The notes below the pieces were generated by a model. It ran no database searches, was not told the origin of the DNA, and saw only the letters and a list, made by a program, of their open reading frames with translations. From assembly GCA_021186555.1 (NCBI GenBank), contig JAJKFL010000006.1, positions 45,890,138-45,954,137 on the forward strand: a stretch of DNA of 64,000 nucleotides. Reading direction: 5' to 3'. This document shows positions 33,921 through 44,641 of the stretch, piece by piece; the stretch's first letter is position 1; each line of letters starts with the position of its first letter. The translations under genes were made by a program, and so were the position numbers. Origin of the DNA: Reticulitermes speratus (Eukaryota; Arthropoda; Insecta; Blattodea; Rhinotermitidae).

Positions 33921-33965
33921 AGTCCCTGAGGATGAACTGTGACATAGTTCGAAACATGTTGGACT
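33921..33965 (+). ncRNA. Hammerhead-ribozyme-like motif
   Basis: Stem I AGTCC (33921-33925)/GGACT (33961-33965), core CTGAGGA (33926-33932), extra T, stem II GAACT/AGTTC with loop GTGACAT, core GAAA (33951-33954), short CATGT and T. It differs from its inverted partner at the variable core position N7 (G versus A) and in the stem II loop only, so the paired parts are preserved. Confidence 0.7.
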
Positions 33966-34033
33966 ATTTTGAATGTAAACTGTATTAAATAACAGATAAT
34001 AAAGGGTGTACATTTGTCGGAACACGATTTTAT

Positions 34034-34449
34034 ACACGACTTAACTGCTTCGTGCTCGAATGCCTGGCATTGCTCATACATCCGGCTAGTCACTGTACCG
34101 GCTGCAAAGTTTAGGTAACATGAGCGGTACGTTTGGGATTATTTTACGAAGCCGGTTGTATGATACGGCAGGATTGTGAGACAGAGATCCTGTTCATGTA
34201 GATGTGCGAATATTCTGTGGTCGTAATAGAATCAGGTAGCGCACACACTGTATGTTACATTACTTTAAGTAACACGTGTGCTGTGTCTGTTCGTGTTACT
34301 TGCAGCAAGACGGGGCCCGGGCAGGCATTAAGAATACAAGACACTTGTCCGTGTTCCCGTGGTCACGTGACAGGCCGCAGGATGAAGTGCTGTGCGGCAC
34401 GCAGCGGCTGTAACTCGGCTGCTGCACGAATGCTCTCGGACACGGCCCT
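34034..34449. other. Unassigned DNA
   Basis: No gene or repeat recognised before the 50-bp array. Confidence 0.4.
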
Positions 34450-34692
34450 GTGGATGGCAACGGCAGGTTATGTCGCGAAGTACACACTGTGTTGGTCCTG
34501 TGGATGGCAACGGCAGGTTATGTCGCGAAGTACACACTGTGTTGGTCCTGTGGATGGCAACGGCAGGTTATGGCGCGAAGTACACACTGTGTTGGCCCTG
34601 TGGATGGCAACGGCAGGTTATGTCGCGAAGTACACACTGTGTTGGCCCTGTGGATGGCAACGGCAGGTTATGTCGCGAAGTACACACTGTGT
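34450..34692. repeat. 50-bp tandem repeat, 5 copies
   Basis: Unit GTGGATGGCAACGGCAGGTT + ATGTCGCGAAGTACACACTG + TGTTGGTCCT. It abuts the left arm of the next foldback element. Confidence 0.95.
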
Positions 34693-34702
34693 TCCTTAAT
34701 GC

Positions 34703-35380
34703 GATCTGCGCTCTTCTGGGGTATTACGCAGCGTCGAGTGGTAATCCTTTACCGACGTTTCGGGACAATGTATAGGTCCCATCTTCAACATCTTCAAGGG
34801 TCAACAAGTCTTCTTGGACTTCATGACCCTTGAAGATGGGTCCTACGTACTTATTGACCCTTGAAGATGGGCCCTATGTATTTCTTTACCCTTGAAGATG
34901 GGCCTTATGTATTTCTTTACCCTTGAAGATGGGCCTTATGGACTTCTTACCCCTTAAAGATAGACCCTATGGACTTCTTGACCCTTGAAGATTGGCCCTA
35001 TGTACTTCTTGAACCTTGAAGATGGGCCTTATGGACTTCTTGAACCTTGAAGATGGGCCTTATGGACTTCTTGAACCTTGAAGATTGGCCCTATGTACTT
35101 CTTGAACCTTGAAGATGGGCCTTATGGACTTCTTGAACCTTGAAGATGGGCCTTATGGACTTCTTGAACCTTGAAGATGGGCCTTATGGACTTCTTGAAC
35201 CTTGAAGATTGGCCCTATGTACTTCTTGAACCTTGAAGATGGGCCTTATGGACTTCTTGAACCTTGAAGATGAGACCGATACTTTGTCCCGAAACTTCGG
35301 TTAAAGATTACCACTCGACGCTGCGTAATGCCCCAGAAGAGCGCAGATCTCAGCAATATCGCGGCAGAAGCCTGAAGTCA
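34703..35380. mobile_element. Long inverted-repeat (foldback) element, copy 2
   Basis: Left arm GATCTGCGCTCTTCTGGGGT ... CCGACGTTTCGGGACA; right arm its inverse at about 35270-35345, then the GCGGCAGAAGCCTGAAGTCA extension. The interior (about 34790-35270) is filled by a 31-bp tandem array, unlike copy 1. Confidence 0.85.
34800..35272. repeat. 31-bp tandem array inside the foldback element
   Basis: About 15 copies of CTTGAACCTTGAAGATGGGC + CTTATGGACTT. The CTTGAAGATGGGCC part is the same string as the inner arm edge of the element (TTGAAGATGGGACC...), so the array was built from the arm's own hammerhead-like half. Confidence 0.92.
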
Positions 35381-36440
35381 AGTAGTTCCTCGTCCATGTC
35401 TACACTATTTTGCTGCATAAGGAAGGACAAGCCGTTAGCATCGTGACCACAGTTCGCCGGAATGCGTGCTTTGGTAGGCTCATGCTGCTTCCGTATTCAT
35501 GCTTGAATCCTCTCTTGTACCTTGAGAAGGGAGTTAGGAGGTTCCTCCGAAACGCCCGTACCTGTCTACCAAAATACATTAATACAGTAAACAAAGTAAC
35601 CCCGAGGTTTTATATGTGCAAATGATTCACCGAGTCGTTGGGTCTGGGCGGGCCTGGCTAAGAGCATGCCCACTTCACCCGCCAGTCCATGTCTTACTGC
35701 AACAAGCCTGTTGCGTCTGTGTCTGCATTTCCACGTAGTTGTGTCTGAACTACTTATGGGATTTTCATAAAACTTTATACAGTTACCATGACATAAGAGG
35801 TCGTTCCATTCATTGTGCTTTAAGTTTTTCTGTCATTAATAAAACCGTCATCTGGTGGGAGAGGCGTGCTGTAGCCTTTTGTGGGGACGAAACGTCTTCG
35901 GGAAATACACTAAGTTTTGGAAGTTCTCCTAGAATACATGTCGCACATAATTAGTATGTAGGATACAGTTGAAGCAAGTACAGTTTTGTAGCTACGGTTG
36001 GTGCTCGACGTCACACCAAGGCAGTCTAGCGGATGGTGCGGGCCGTGTCCGGTGCTGGCAGTACGTCGTCACACTGCCGTAGATAAGGACATGAGACGCC
36101 CTCGAACTGCGTGCCGAGCAGAGTGACGTCGTCTGCGTGGCACACTGCAGGCTTATTTGGATACGAAGTATCAGTTTATAAAATTTCAAACGCTGGACAA
36201 TATATATATATATATATATAGACGCTGACAGACAGAGGGACAGGCAGGTGGATAGAGCACTGGTGGGAAGATACTGACATGGGGAATGGAACATACACCT
36301 GATCTACTGACACTTTGCCCAATACAAATCTTACATGGAGTGGCCTGGGATCACACCTTCAATTCCGCGATGGAGGGCCTGTCTAATTAATGATGACATA
36401 CCGTGAGAATTAATGAACAGCTATTCACTCAGGTGGTTGA
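35381..36440. other. Unassigned DNA
   Basis: About 1 kb with no array. A (TA)n run is at about 36200-36220. GACGAAACGTCTTCGG near 35887 recalls the hammerhead signature but has no CTGANGA upstream. No gene. Confidence 0.4.
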
Positions 36441-39400
36441 GTAATTGGACAAGTGGCACTGGGACAGCTTTCTTCTCACAGTACTTCATTTTCCCCTGTC
36501 AGTATCATTCCACCAAATGCTCCATACTCATTCATACATCTACCACCAACGCTGTATAATGTTTTCTTCCCAGTACTTCAGTTTCCCCTGTCAGTATCAT
36601 TCACCAATGCTCCATACTCATTCATTTATCTACCACCAAACGCTGTATAATGTTTCTCTCCCAGTACTTCAGTTTCCCCTGTCAGTATCATTCCACCAAT
36701 GCTCCATACTCATTCATTCATCTACCACAAACGCTGTATAATGTTTTTCTCCCAGTACTTAGTTTCCCCTGTCAGTATCATTCCACCAATGCTCCATACT
36801 CATTCATTCATCTACCACCAACGCTGTATAATGTTTTCTCTCCAGTATTTCAGTTTTCCCTGTCAGTATCATTCCACCAATGCTCCATACTCATTCATTA
36901 CATCTACCACCAACGCTGTATAATGTTTCTCTCCCAGTACTTCAGTGTTCCCTGTCAGTATCATTCACCAAGCTCCATACTCATTCATAATCTACCACAA
37001 CGTGTATAATGTTTCTCTCCCAGTTCTTCATTTTCCCCTGTCAGTATCATTCCACAATGCTCCCATACTCATTCATACATCTACCACCAACGCTGTATAA
37101 TGTTTTCTCCCAGTACTTCAGTTTCCCCTGTCATTATCATTCCACCAATGCTCCATACTCATTCATACATCTACCACCACGCTGTATAATGTTTCTCTCC
37201 AGTACTTCAGTTTCCCCTGTCAGTATCATTCCACCAATGCTCCATACTCATTCATACATCTACCACCAACGCTGTATAATGTTTTCTCCCAGTACTTCAG
37301 TTTCCCTGTCAGTATCATTCCACCATGCTCCATACTCATTCATTCATCTACCACCAACGTGTATAATGTTTCTCTCCCATACTTCAGTTTCCCCTGTCAG
37401 TATCATTCCACCATGCTCCATACTCATTCATACATCTACCACCAACGCTGTTAATGTTTTTCTCCCAGTACTTCAGTTTCCCCTGTCAGTATCATTCCAC
37501 CAATGCTCCATACTCATTCATACATCTACCACCAACGCTGTATAATGTTTTCTCTCCCAGTACTTCAGTTTCCCCTGTCAGTATCATTCCACCAATGCTC
37601 CATACTCATTCATCATCTACCACCAACGCTGTATAATGTTTTCTCCCAGTACTTCAGTTTCCCCTGTCAGTATCAATTCCACCAATGCTCCATACTCATT
37701 CATACATCTACCACCAACGCTGTATAATGTTTCTCTCCCAGTACTTCAGTTTTCCCTGTCATGTATCATTCCACCAATGCTCCATACTCATTCATTCATC
37801 TACCACCAACGCTGTATAATGTTTCTCTCCCAGTACTTCAGTTTTCCCCTGTCAGTATCATTCCACAATGCTCCATACTCATTCATCATCTACCACCAAC
37901 GCTGTATAATGTTTTCTCCCAGTACTTCAGTTTCCCCTGTCAGTATCATTCCACCAATGCTCCATACTCATCATACATCTACCACCAACGCTGTATAATG
38001 TTTCTCTCCCAGTACTTCAGTTTTCCCTGTCAGTTCATTCCCAATGCTCCATACTCATTCATCATCTACCACACTTATAATGTTTCTCTCCAGTACTTCG
38101 TTTCCCCTGTCAGTATCATCCACCAATGCTCCATATCATTCATACATCTACACCAACGTGATAATGTTTCTCTCCCAGACTTCAGTTTCCCCTGTCAGTA
38201 TCATTCCACCAATGCACCATACTCATTCATACATCTACCACCAACGCTGTATAATGTTTCTCTCCCAGTACTTCAGTTTCCCCTGTCAGTATCATTCCAC
38301 CAATGCTCCATACTCATTCATACATCTACCACCAACACTGTATAATGTTTCTCTCCCAGTACTTCAGTTTTCCCCTGTCAGTATCATTCCACCAATGCAC
38401 CATACTCATTCATACATCTACCACCAACGCTGTATAATGTTTCTCTCCCAGTACTTCAGTTTCCCCTGTCAGTATCATTCCACCAATGCTCCATACTCAT
38501 TCATACATCTACCACCAACGCTGTATAATGTTTCTCTCCCAGTACTTCAGTTTCCCCTGTCATATCATTCCACCAATGCTCCATACTCATTCATACATCT
38601 ACCACCAACGCTGTATAATGTTTCTCTCCAGTACTTCAGTTTCCCCTGTCAGTATCATTCCACCAATGCTCCATACTCATTCATACATCTACCACCACGC
38701 TGTATAATGTTTCTCTCCCAGTACTTCAGTTTCCCCTGTCAGTATCATTCCACCAATGCTCCATACTCATTCATACATCTACCACCCAACGCTGTATAAT
38801 GTTTCTCTCCCAGTACTTCAGTTTCCCCTGTCAGTATCATTCCACCAATGCTCCATACTCATTCATACATCTACCACCCAACGCTGTATAATGTTTCTCT
38901 CCCAGTACTCACAGTTTCCCCTGTCAGTATCATTCCACCAATGCTCCATACTCATTCATACATCACCACCAACGCTGTATAATGTTTCTCTCCCAGTACT
39001 TCAGTTTCCCCTGTCATAACATTCCACCAATGCTCCATACTCATTCATACATCTACCACCAACGCTGTATAATGTTTCTCTCCCAGTACTTCAGTTTCCC
39101 CTGTCAGTATCATTCCACCATGCTCCATACTCATTCATACATCTACCACCAACGCTGTATAATGTTTCTCTCCCAGTACTTCAGTTTCCCCTGTCAGTAT
39201 CATTCCACCAATGCTCCATACTCATTCATACATCACCACCAACGCTGTATAATGTTTCTCTCCCAGTACTTCAGTTTCCCCTGTCAGTAACATTCCACCA
39301 ATGCTCCATACTCATTCATACATCTACCACCAACGCTGTATAATGTTCTCTCCCAGTACTTCAGTTTCCCCTGTCAGTATCATTCCACCAATGCTCCATA

Positions 39401-42400
39401 CTCATTCATACATCTACCACCAACGCTGTATAATGTTTCTCTCCCAGTACTTCAGTTTTCCCCTGTCAGTATCATTCCACCAATGCTCCATACTCATTCA
39501 TACATCTACCACCAACACTGTATAATGTTTCTCTCCCAGTACTTCAGTTTTCCCCTGTCAGTATCATTCCACCAATGCTCCATACTCATTCATACATCAC
39601 CACCAACGCTGTATAATGTTTCTCTCCCAGTACTTCAGTTTCCCCTGTCAGTATCATTCCACCAATGCTCCATACTCATTCATACATCTACCACCAACGC
39701 TGTATAATGTATCTCTCCCAGTACTTCAGTTTCCCCTGTCAGTATCATTCCACCAATGCCCATACTCATTCATACATCTACCACCAACCTGTATAATGTT
39801 TCTCTCCCAGTACTTCAGTTTCCCCTGTCAGTATCATTCCACCAATGCTCCATACTCATTCATACATCTACCACCAACCTGTATAATGTTTCTCTCCCAG
39901 TACTTCAGTTTCCCCTGTCAGTATCATTCCACCAATGCTCCATACTCATTCATACATCTACCACCAACGCTGTATAATGTTTCTCTCCCAGTACTTCAGT
40001 TTCCCCTGTCAGTATCATTCCACCAATGCTCCATACTCATTCATACATCTACCACCAACACTGTATAATGTTTCTCTCCCAGTACTTCAGTTTCCCCTGT
40101 CAGTATCGATTCCACCAATGCTCCATACTCATTCATACATCTACCACCAACACTGTATAATGTTTCTCTCCCAGTACTTCAGTTTTCCCCTGTCAGTATC
40201 ATTCCACCAATGCTCCATACTCATTCATACATCTACCACCAACACTGTATAATGTTTCTCTCCCAGTACTTCAGTTTCCCCTGTCAGTATCATTCCACCA
40301 ATGCACCATACTCATTCATACATCTACCACCAACGCTGTATAATGTTTCTCTCCAGTACTTCAGTTTCCCCTGTCAGTATCATTCCACCAATGCTCCATA
40401 CTCATTCATACATCTACCACCAACCTGTATAATGTTTCTCTCCCAGTACTTCAGTTTCCCCTGTCAGTATCATTCCACCAATGCCCATACTCATTCATAC
40501 ATCTACCACCAACGCTGTATAATGTTTCTCTCCCAGTACTTCAGTTTCCCCTGTCAGTATCATTCCACCAATGCTCCATACTCATTCATACATCTACCAC
40601 CAACGCTGTATAATGTTTCTCTCCCAGTACTTCAGTTTCCCCTGTCAGTATCATTCCACCAATGCTCCATACTCATTCATACATCTACCACCAACGCTGT
40701 ATAATGTTTTCTCTCCCAGTACTTCAGTTTCCCCTGTCAGTATCATTCACCAATGCTCCATACTCATTCATACTATCTACCACCAACCTGTATAATGTTT
40801 CTCTCCCAGTACTCAGTTTCCCCTGTCAGTATCATTCCACCAACGCTCCATACTCATTCATACAACTACCACCAACACTGTATAATGTTTCTCTCCCAGT
40901 ACTTCGTTTCCCCTGTCAGTATCATTCCACCAATGCTCCATACTCGTTCATCCATCTACCACCAACACTGTATAATGTTTCTCTCCCAGTACTCAGTTTC
41001 CCCTGTCAGTATCATTCCACCAATGCTCCATACTCATTCATACATCTACCACCAACGCTGTATAATGTTTCTCTCCCAGTACTTCAGTTTCCCCTGTCAG
41101 TATCATTCCACCAAGCTCCATACTCATTCATCCATCTACCACCAACCTGTATAATGTTTCTCTCCCAGTACTTCAGTTTCCCCTGTCAGTATCATTCACC
41201 AATGCACCATACCATTCATACATCTACCACCAACGCTGTATAATGTTTCTCTCCCAGTATTTGTTTCCCCTGTCAGTATCATTCCACCAATGCTCCATAC
41301 TCATTCATACATCTACCACCAACGCTGTATAATTTTTTCTCCCAGTACTTCAGTTTCCCCTGTCAGTATCATTCCACCAACGCTCCATACTCATTCATTC
41401 ATCTACCACCAACACTGTATAATGTTTCTCTCCCAGTACTTCAGTTTTCCCTGTCAGTATCATTCCACCAATGCTCCAACTCATTCATACATCTACCACC
41501 AACGCTGTATAATGTTTTCTCCCAGTACTTCAGTTTCCCTGTCAGTATCATTCCACCAAGCTCCATACACATTCATCATCTACCACCAACACTGTATAAT
41601 GTTTCTCTCCCAGTACTTCAGTTTTCCCCCTGTCAGTATCATTCCACCAACGCTCCAACTCATTCATACATCTACCACCAACGCTGTATAATGTTTCTCT
41701 CCCAGTACGTCAGTTTTCCCCTGTCAGTATAATTCCACCAATGCTCCATACTCATTCATACATCTACCACCAACGCTGTATAATGTTTTCTCCCAGTACT
41801 TCAGTTTTCCCCTGTCAGTATCATTCCACCAATGCTCCATACACATTCATACATCTACCACCAACGCTGTATAATGTTTCTCTCCCAGTACTTCAGTTTC
41901 CCCTGTCAGTATCATTCCACCAATGCTCCATACTCATTCATACATCTACCACCAACGCTGTATAATGTTTTCTCCCAGTACTTCAGTTTTCCCCTGTCAG
42001 TATCATTCCACCAATGCTCCATACCATTCATACATCTACCACCAACGCTGTATAATGTTTCTCTCCCAGTACTTCAGTTTCCCCTGTCAGTATCATTCCA
42101 CCAATGCTCCATACTCATTCATACATCTACCACCAACGCTGTATAATGTTTCTCTCCCAGTACTTCAGTTTCCCCTGTCAGTATCATTCACCAATGCTCC
42201 ATACTCATTCATACATCTACCACCAACGCTGTATAATGTTTCTCTCCCAGTACTTCAGTTTCCCCTGTCAGTATCATTCCACCAATGCTCCATACACATT
42301 CATACATCTACCACCAACGCTGTATAATGTTTTCTCCCAGTACTTGAGTTTCCCCTGTCAGTATCATTCCACCAATGCTCCATACTCATTCATACATCTA

Positions 42401-42946
42401 CCACCAACGCTGTATAATGTTTCTCTCCCAGTACTTCAGTTTCCCCTGTCAGTATCATTCCACCAATGCTCCATACTCATTCATACATCTACCACCAACG
42501 CTGTATAATGTATCTCTCCCAGTACTTCAGTTTCCCCTGTCAGTATCATTCCACCAATGCTCCATACTCATTCATCCATCTACCACCAACGCTGTATAAT
42601 GTTTCTCTCCCAGTACTTCAGTTTCCCCTGTCAGTATCATTCCACCAATGCTCCATACCATTCATCCCATCTACCACCAACGCTGTATAATGTTTCTCTC
42701 CCAGTACTTCAGTTTCCCCTGTCAGTATCATTTCCACCAATGCTCCATACTCATTCATACATCTACCACCAACGCTGTATAATGTTTCTCTCCCAGTACT
42801 TCAGTTTCCCTGTCAGTATAATTCCACCAATGCTCCATACTCATTCATCCATCTACCACCAACGCTGTATAATGTTTCTCTCCCAGTACTTCAGTTTCCC
42901 CTGTCAGTATCATTCCACAATGCTCCATACTCATTCATTCATCTAC
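36441..42946. repeat. 91-bp tandem array, about 71 copies
   Basis: Unit: ATGCTCCATACTCATTCATA, CATCTACCACCAACGCTGTA, TAATGTTTCTCTCCCAGTAC, TTCAGTTTCCCCTGTCAGTA, TCATTCCACCA. The left flank (TTGGACAAGTGGCACTGGGA) matches 15860-15880 and 44599-44640. Most copies are near identical, but 36.5-38.2 kb and 40.7-42.1 kb have many one-base indels. Open frames of up to 250 codons come from the array. Confidence 0.95.
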
Positions 42947-43732
42947 GTGTTGCTTTTACCAGAAGGAACAAAAGTTCAAATCCTGGTAACGCCCAAAAAG
43001 CAATGTTGTTTCGTAACTCGAGGAACGTTAGACAGACACGTACCTACTTGCACTTGGTCGTTAAGTGGTGCAGATGTACGTTACATGTAGCGGTGTGAAT
43101 GTACGCGCAGGCGTAGGGTCCAACTTAGACGTAACGTTCGAGCCCAGAATTTAATTTAGCGAGACAGTAGCAGTGACAGACAGACAGACAGACACAACAA
43201 GTGTCCCCATGTGTCTCATCTGGCACTGCCATCTCTTTAGCCCAACTTAATTCAACTTCTCAACTGTAAACTATACAAGATCCCGGCCAACTTGATCGCT
43301 TGCTTGGCTTTCCTCGAACACGACGGCAACCTATTCGTCATTTCGCCTGTTCTTTCACTCCCTCCTCTCCCCTCCTCCGCACAAAGTTCTGAACTACAGT
43401 ACAACGTTACTGAATACACCCTTTGTCCGTTGTTTGCTACAGTACGTGGAACTAGCATTACTACTGTTATGGAACATATGCAAATGTTGCCACAAAAATC
43501 CAGTACTTTTGCTTCCGTGTTTCAAGGTCGTTCAGAAGACCATGCATTGAAACCTCGACCCAGAAATCGAGTATCCTCGTTGAGGTGCTTCAATATTTTT
43601 TTGTTTACTCTCAGGGAGAACTGAGTTATTTTCTCGAAATGTGCTACATTTCTTACCAAAAACTTATTCCCAGTTCAATATCACGTGTCTTTCGTAATTG
43701 CGAAAGCGCCGGTTAATGTAGAGAGTAAGGAA
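42947..43732. other. Unassigned DNA
   Basis: Short (GACA)n at about 43178-43195. Open frames of about 68-110 codons near 43250-43620 have no recognised domain. Confidence 0.4.
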
Positions 43733-43946
43733 ATCCGATAATATTAAAACGGATCTTCAAGAAGTTGGATGGGGGCATTGACTGGATTAGTATGGCTCAG
43801 GATAGGGACAGGTGGCGGGCTGTTGTGAGTGCGGTAATGAACCTTCGGGTTCTATAAAACGCGGGGAATTTCTTGACTAGCTGACGACCTGTTAGCTTCT
43901 CAAGAAGGACTGTGCTACATGGAGTTAGTTAGTTAGTTAGTTAGTA
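43733..43946 (+). pseudogene. LINE ORF end and 3' UTR, short copy
   Basis: Starts within the DNIKxDLQEVGW codons, has one frameshift (GGGGGCATTGACTGG), reaches the stop after NLRVL-like codons, then the full 3' UTR and (TTAG)n tail. Very close to the 17.7 kb copy. Confidence 0.9.
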
Positions 43947-44598
43947 AATAAATCCATAATTTGTCCCATTACCGTGGTTTAGCGATAATGGATTTAGTTA
44001 TTTTCTGAATATATTCTTGATGATCTGCATAATGTTTGGTAATCTACTGACTGCATCGTGAAGTCCCTTTTTAAACAAATTTTATTGTTAATTATACAAT
44101 AAAAGTTCCATTATACTTTTATACTTCGTTGATTGTTTATTCTATTTCCAGTCACATTACGTCATGTGGAAGGCTGTCATGCCATTGTCGCTCAACTCCA
44201 CTGCTTCTCCATAGCCTTTCTCTTTATGCTGACCCCAAACCAAGCGCTAAATTTCATCTGTCGCAGTTCTGCCATCTGGTAGCGCTATGTTGTATTATAT
44301 GCTGTGCGTGTCTTCATAGAGAACACTGCAAGAACTGTAACCTTGGCAAGTGTGACTCACTCACTCACAGCAAGGCTGACAGCTGTTCGTGGTCCTAGCC
44401 TTTTCTGGTGAACCAATTTTGGTCAAATTTGTTACGGCACGTTGCATAACCATCCTAACACTGCCACGAAAATTACACGCACCTGTCTTGTTTCCCTGAA
44501 GAGTTATGCCTGTCAAAGTCACACGCACACGCACACGCAGAGACACGCATTTAGATAGAAGGTGAAATGTGAATTAGTTTAAGATCTTTTATTGTTGT
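43947..44598. other. Unassigned DNA
   Basis: No gene recognised. A few ACGCACACGC repeats occur near 44520. Confidence 0.4.
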
Positions 44599-44641
44599 TG
44601 TCACTGGACAAATTGCTACTGCGACATGCTTTATCCTAGTA
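44599..44641 (+). repeat. Left part of ancestral dispersed repeat, interrupted
   Basis: TCACTGGACAAATTGCTACT followed by GCGACATGC...AGTA corresponds to the left flank of the 36- and 91-bp arrays. The element is split here by the Tigger-like insertion and continues at 46489. Confidence 0.75.

Larger units (their letters stand above)
33757..34040. mobile_element. Inverted-repeat element with two hammerhead motifs
   Basis: Arms of about 115 bp: left CGTTCCGACAAATGTACATA..., right inverse ...GTGTACATTTGTCGGAACACG. The arms include one hammerhead-like motif each, facing outward from a centre of about 48 bp (33873-33920). The arms match almost base for base except for small indels, so they are either recent or kept similar by conversion. 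No coding sequence. Confidence 0.82.

Noticed and set aside
35884-35905. Further hammerhead motif at GACGAAACGTC
   Set aside because: No CTGANGA with a pairing stem II occurs upstream; only the 3' half-signature is present. The same applies to 31683 and 55320.
36445-43090. Many overlapping frames of 70-250 codons as a gene family
   Set aside because: All are the 91-bp unit read in successive frames, broken wherever an indel occurs.
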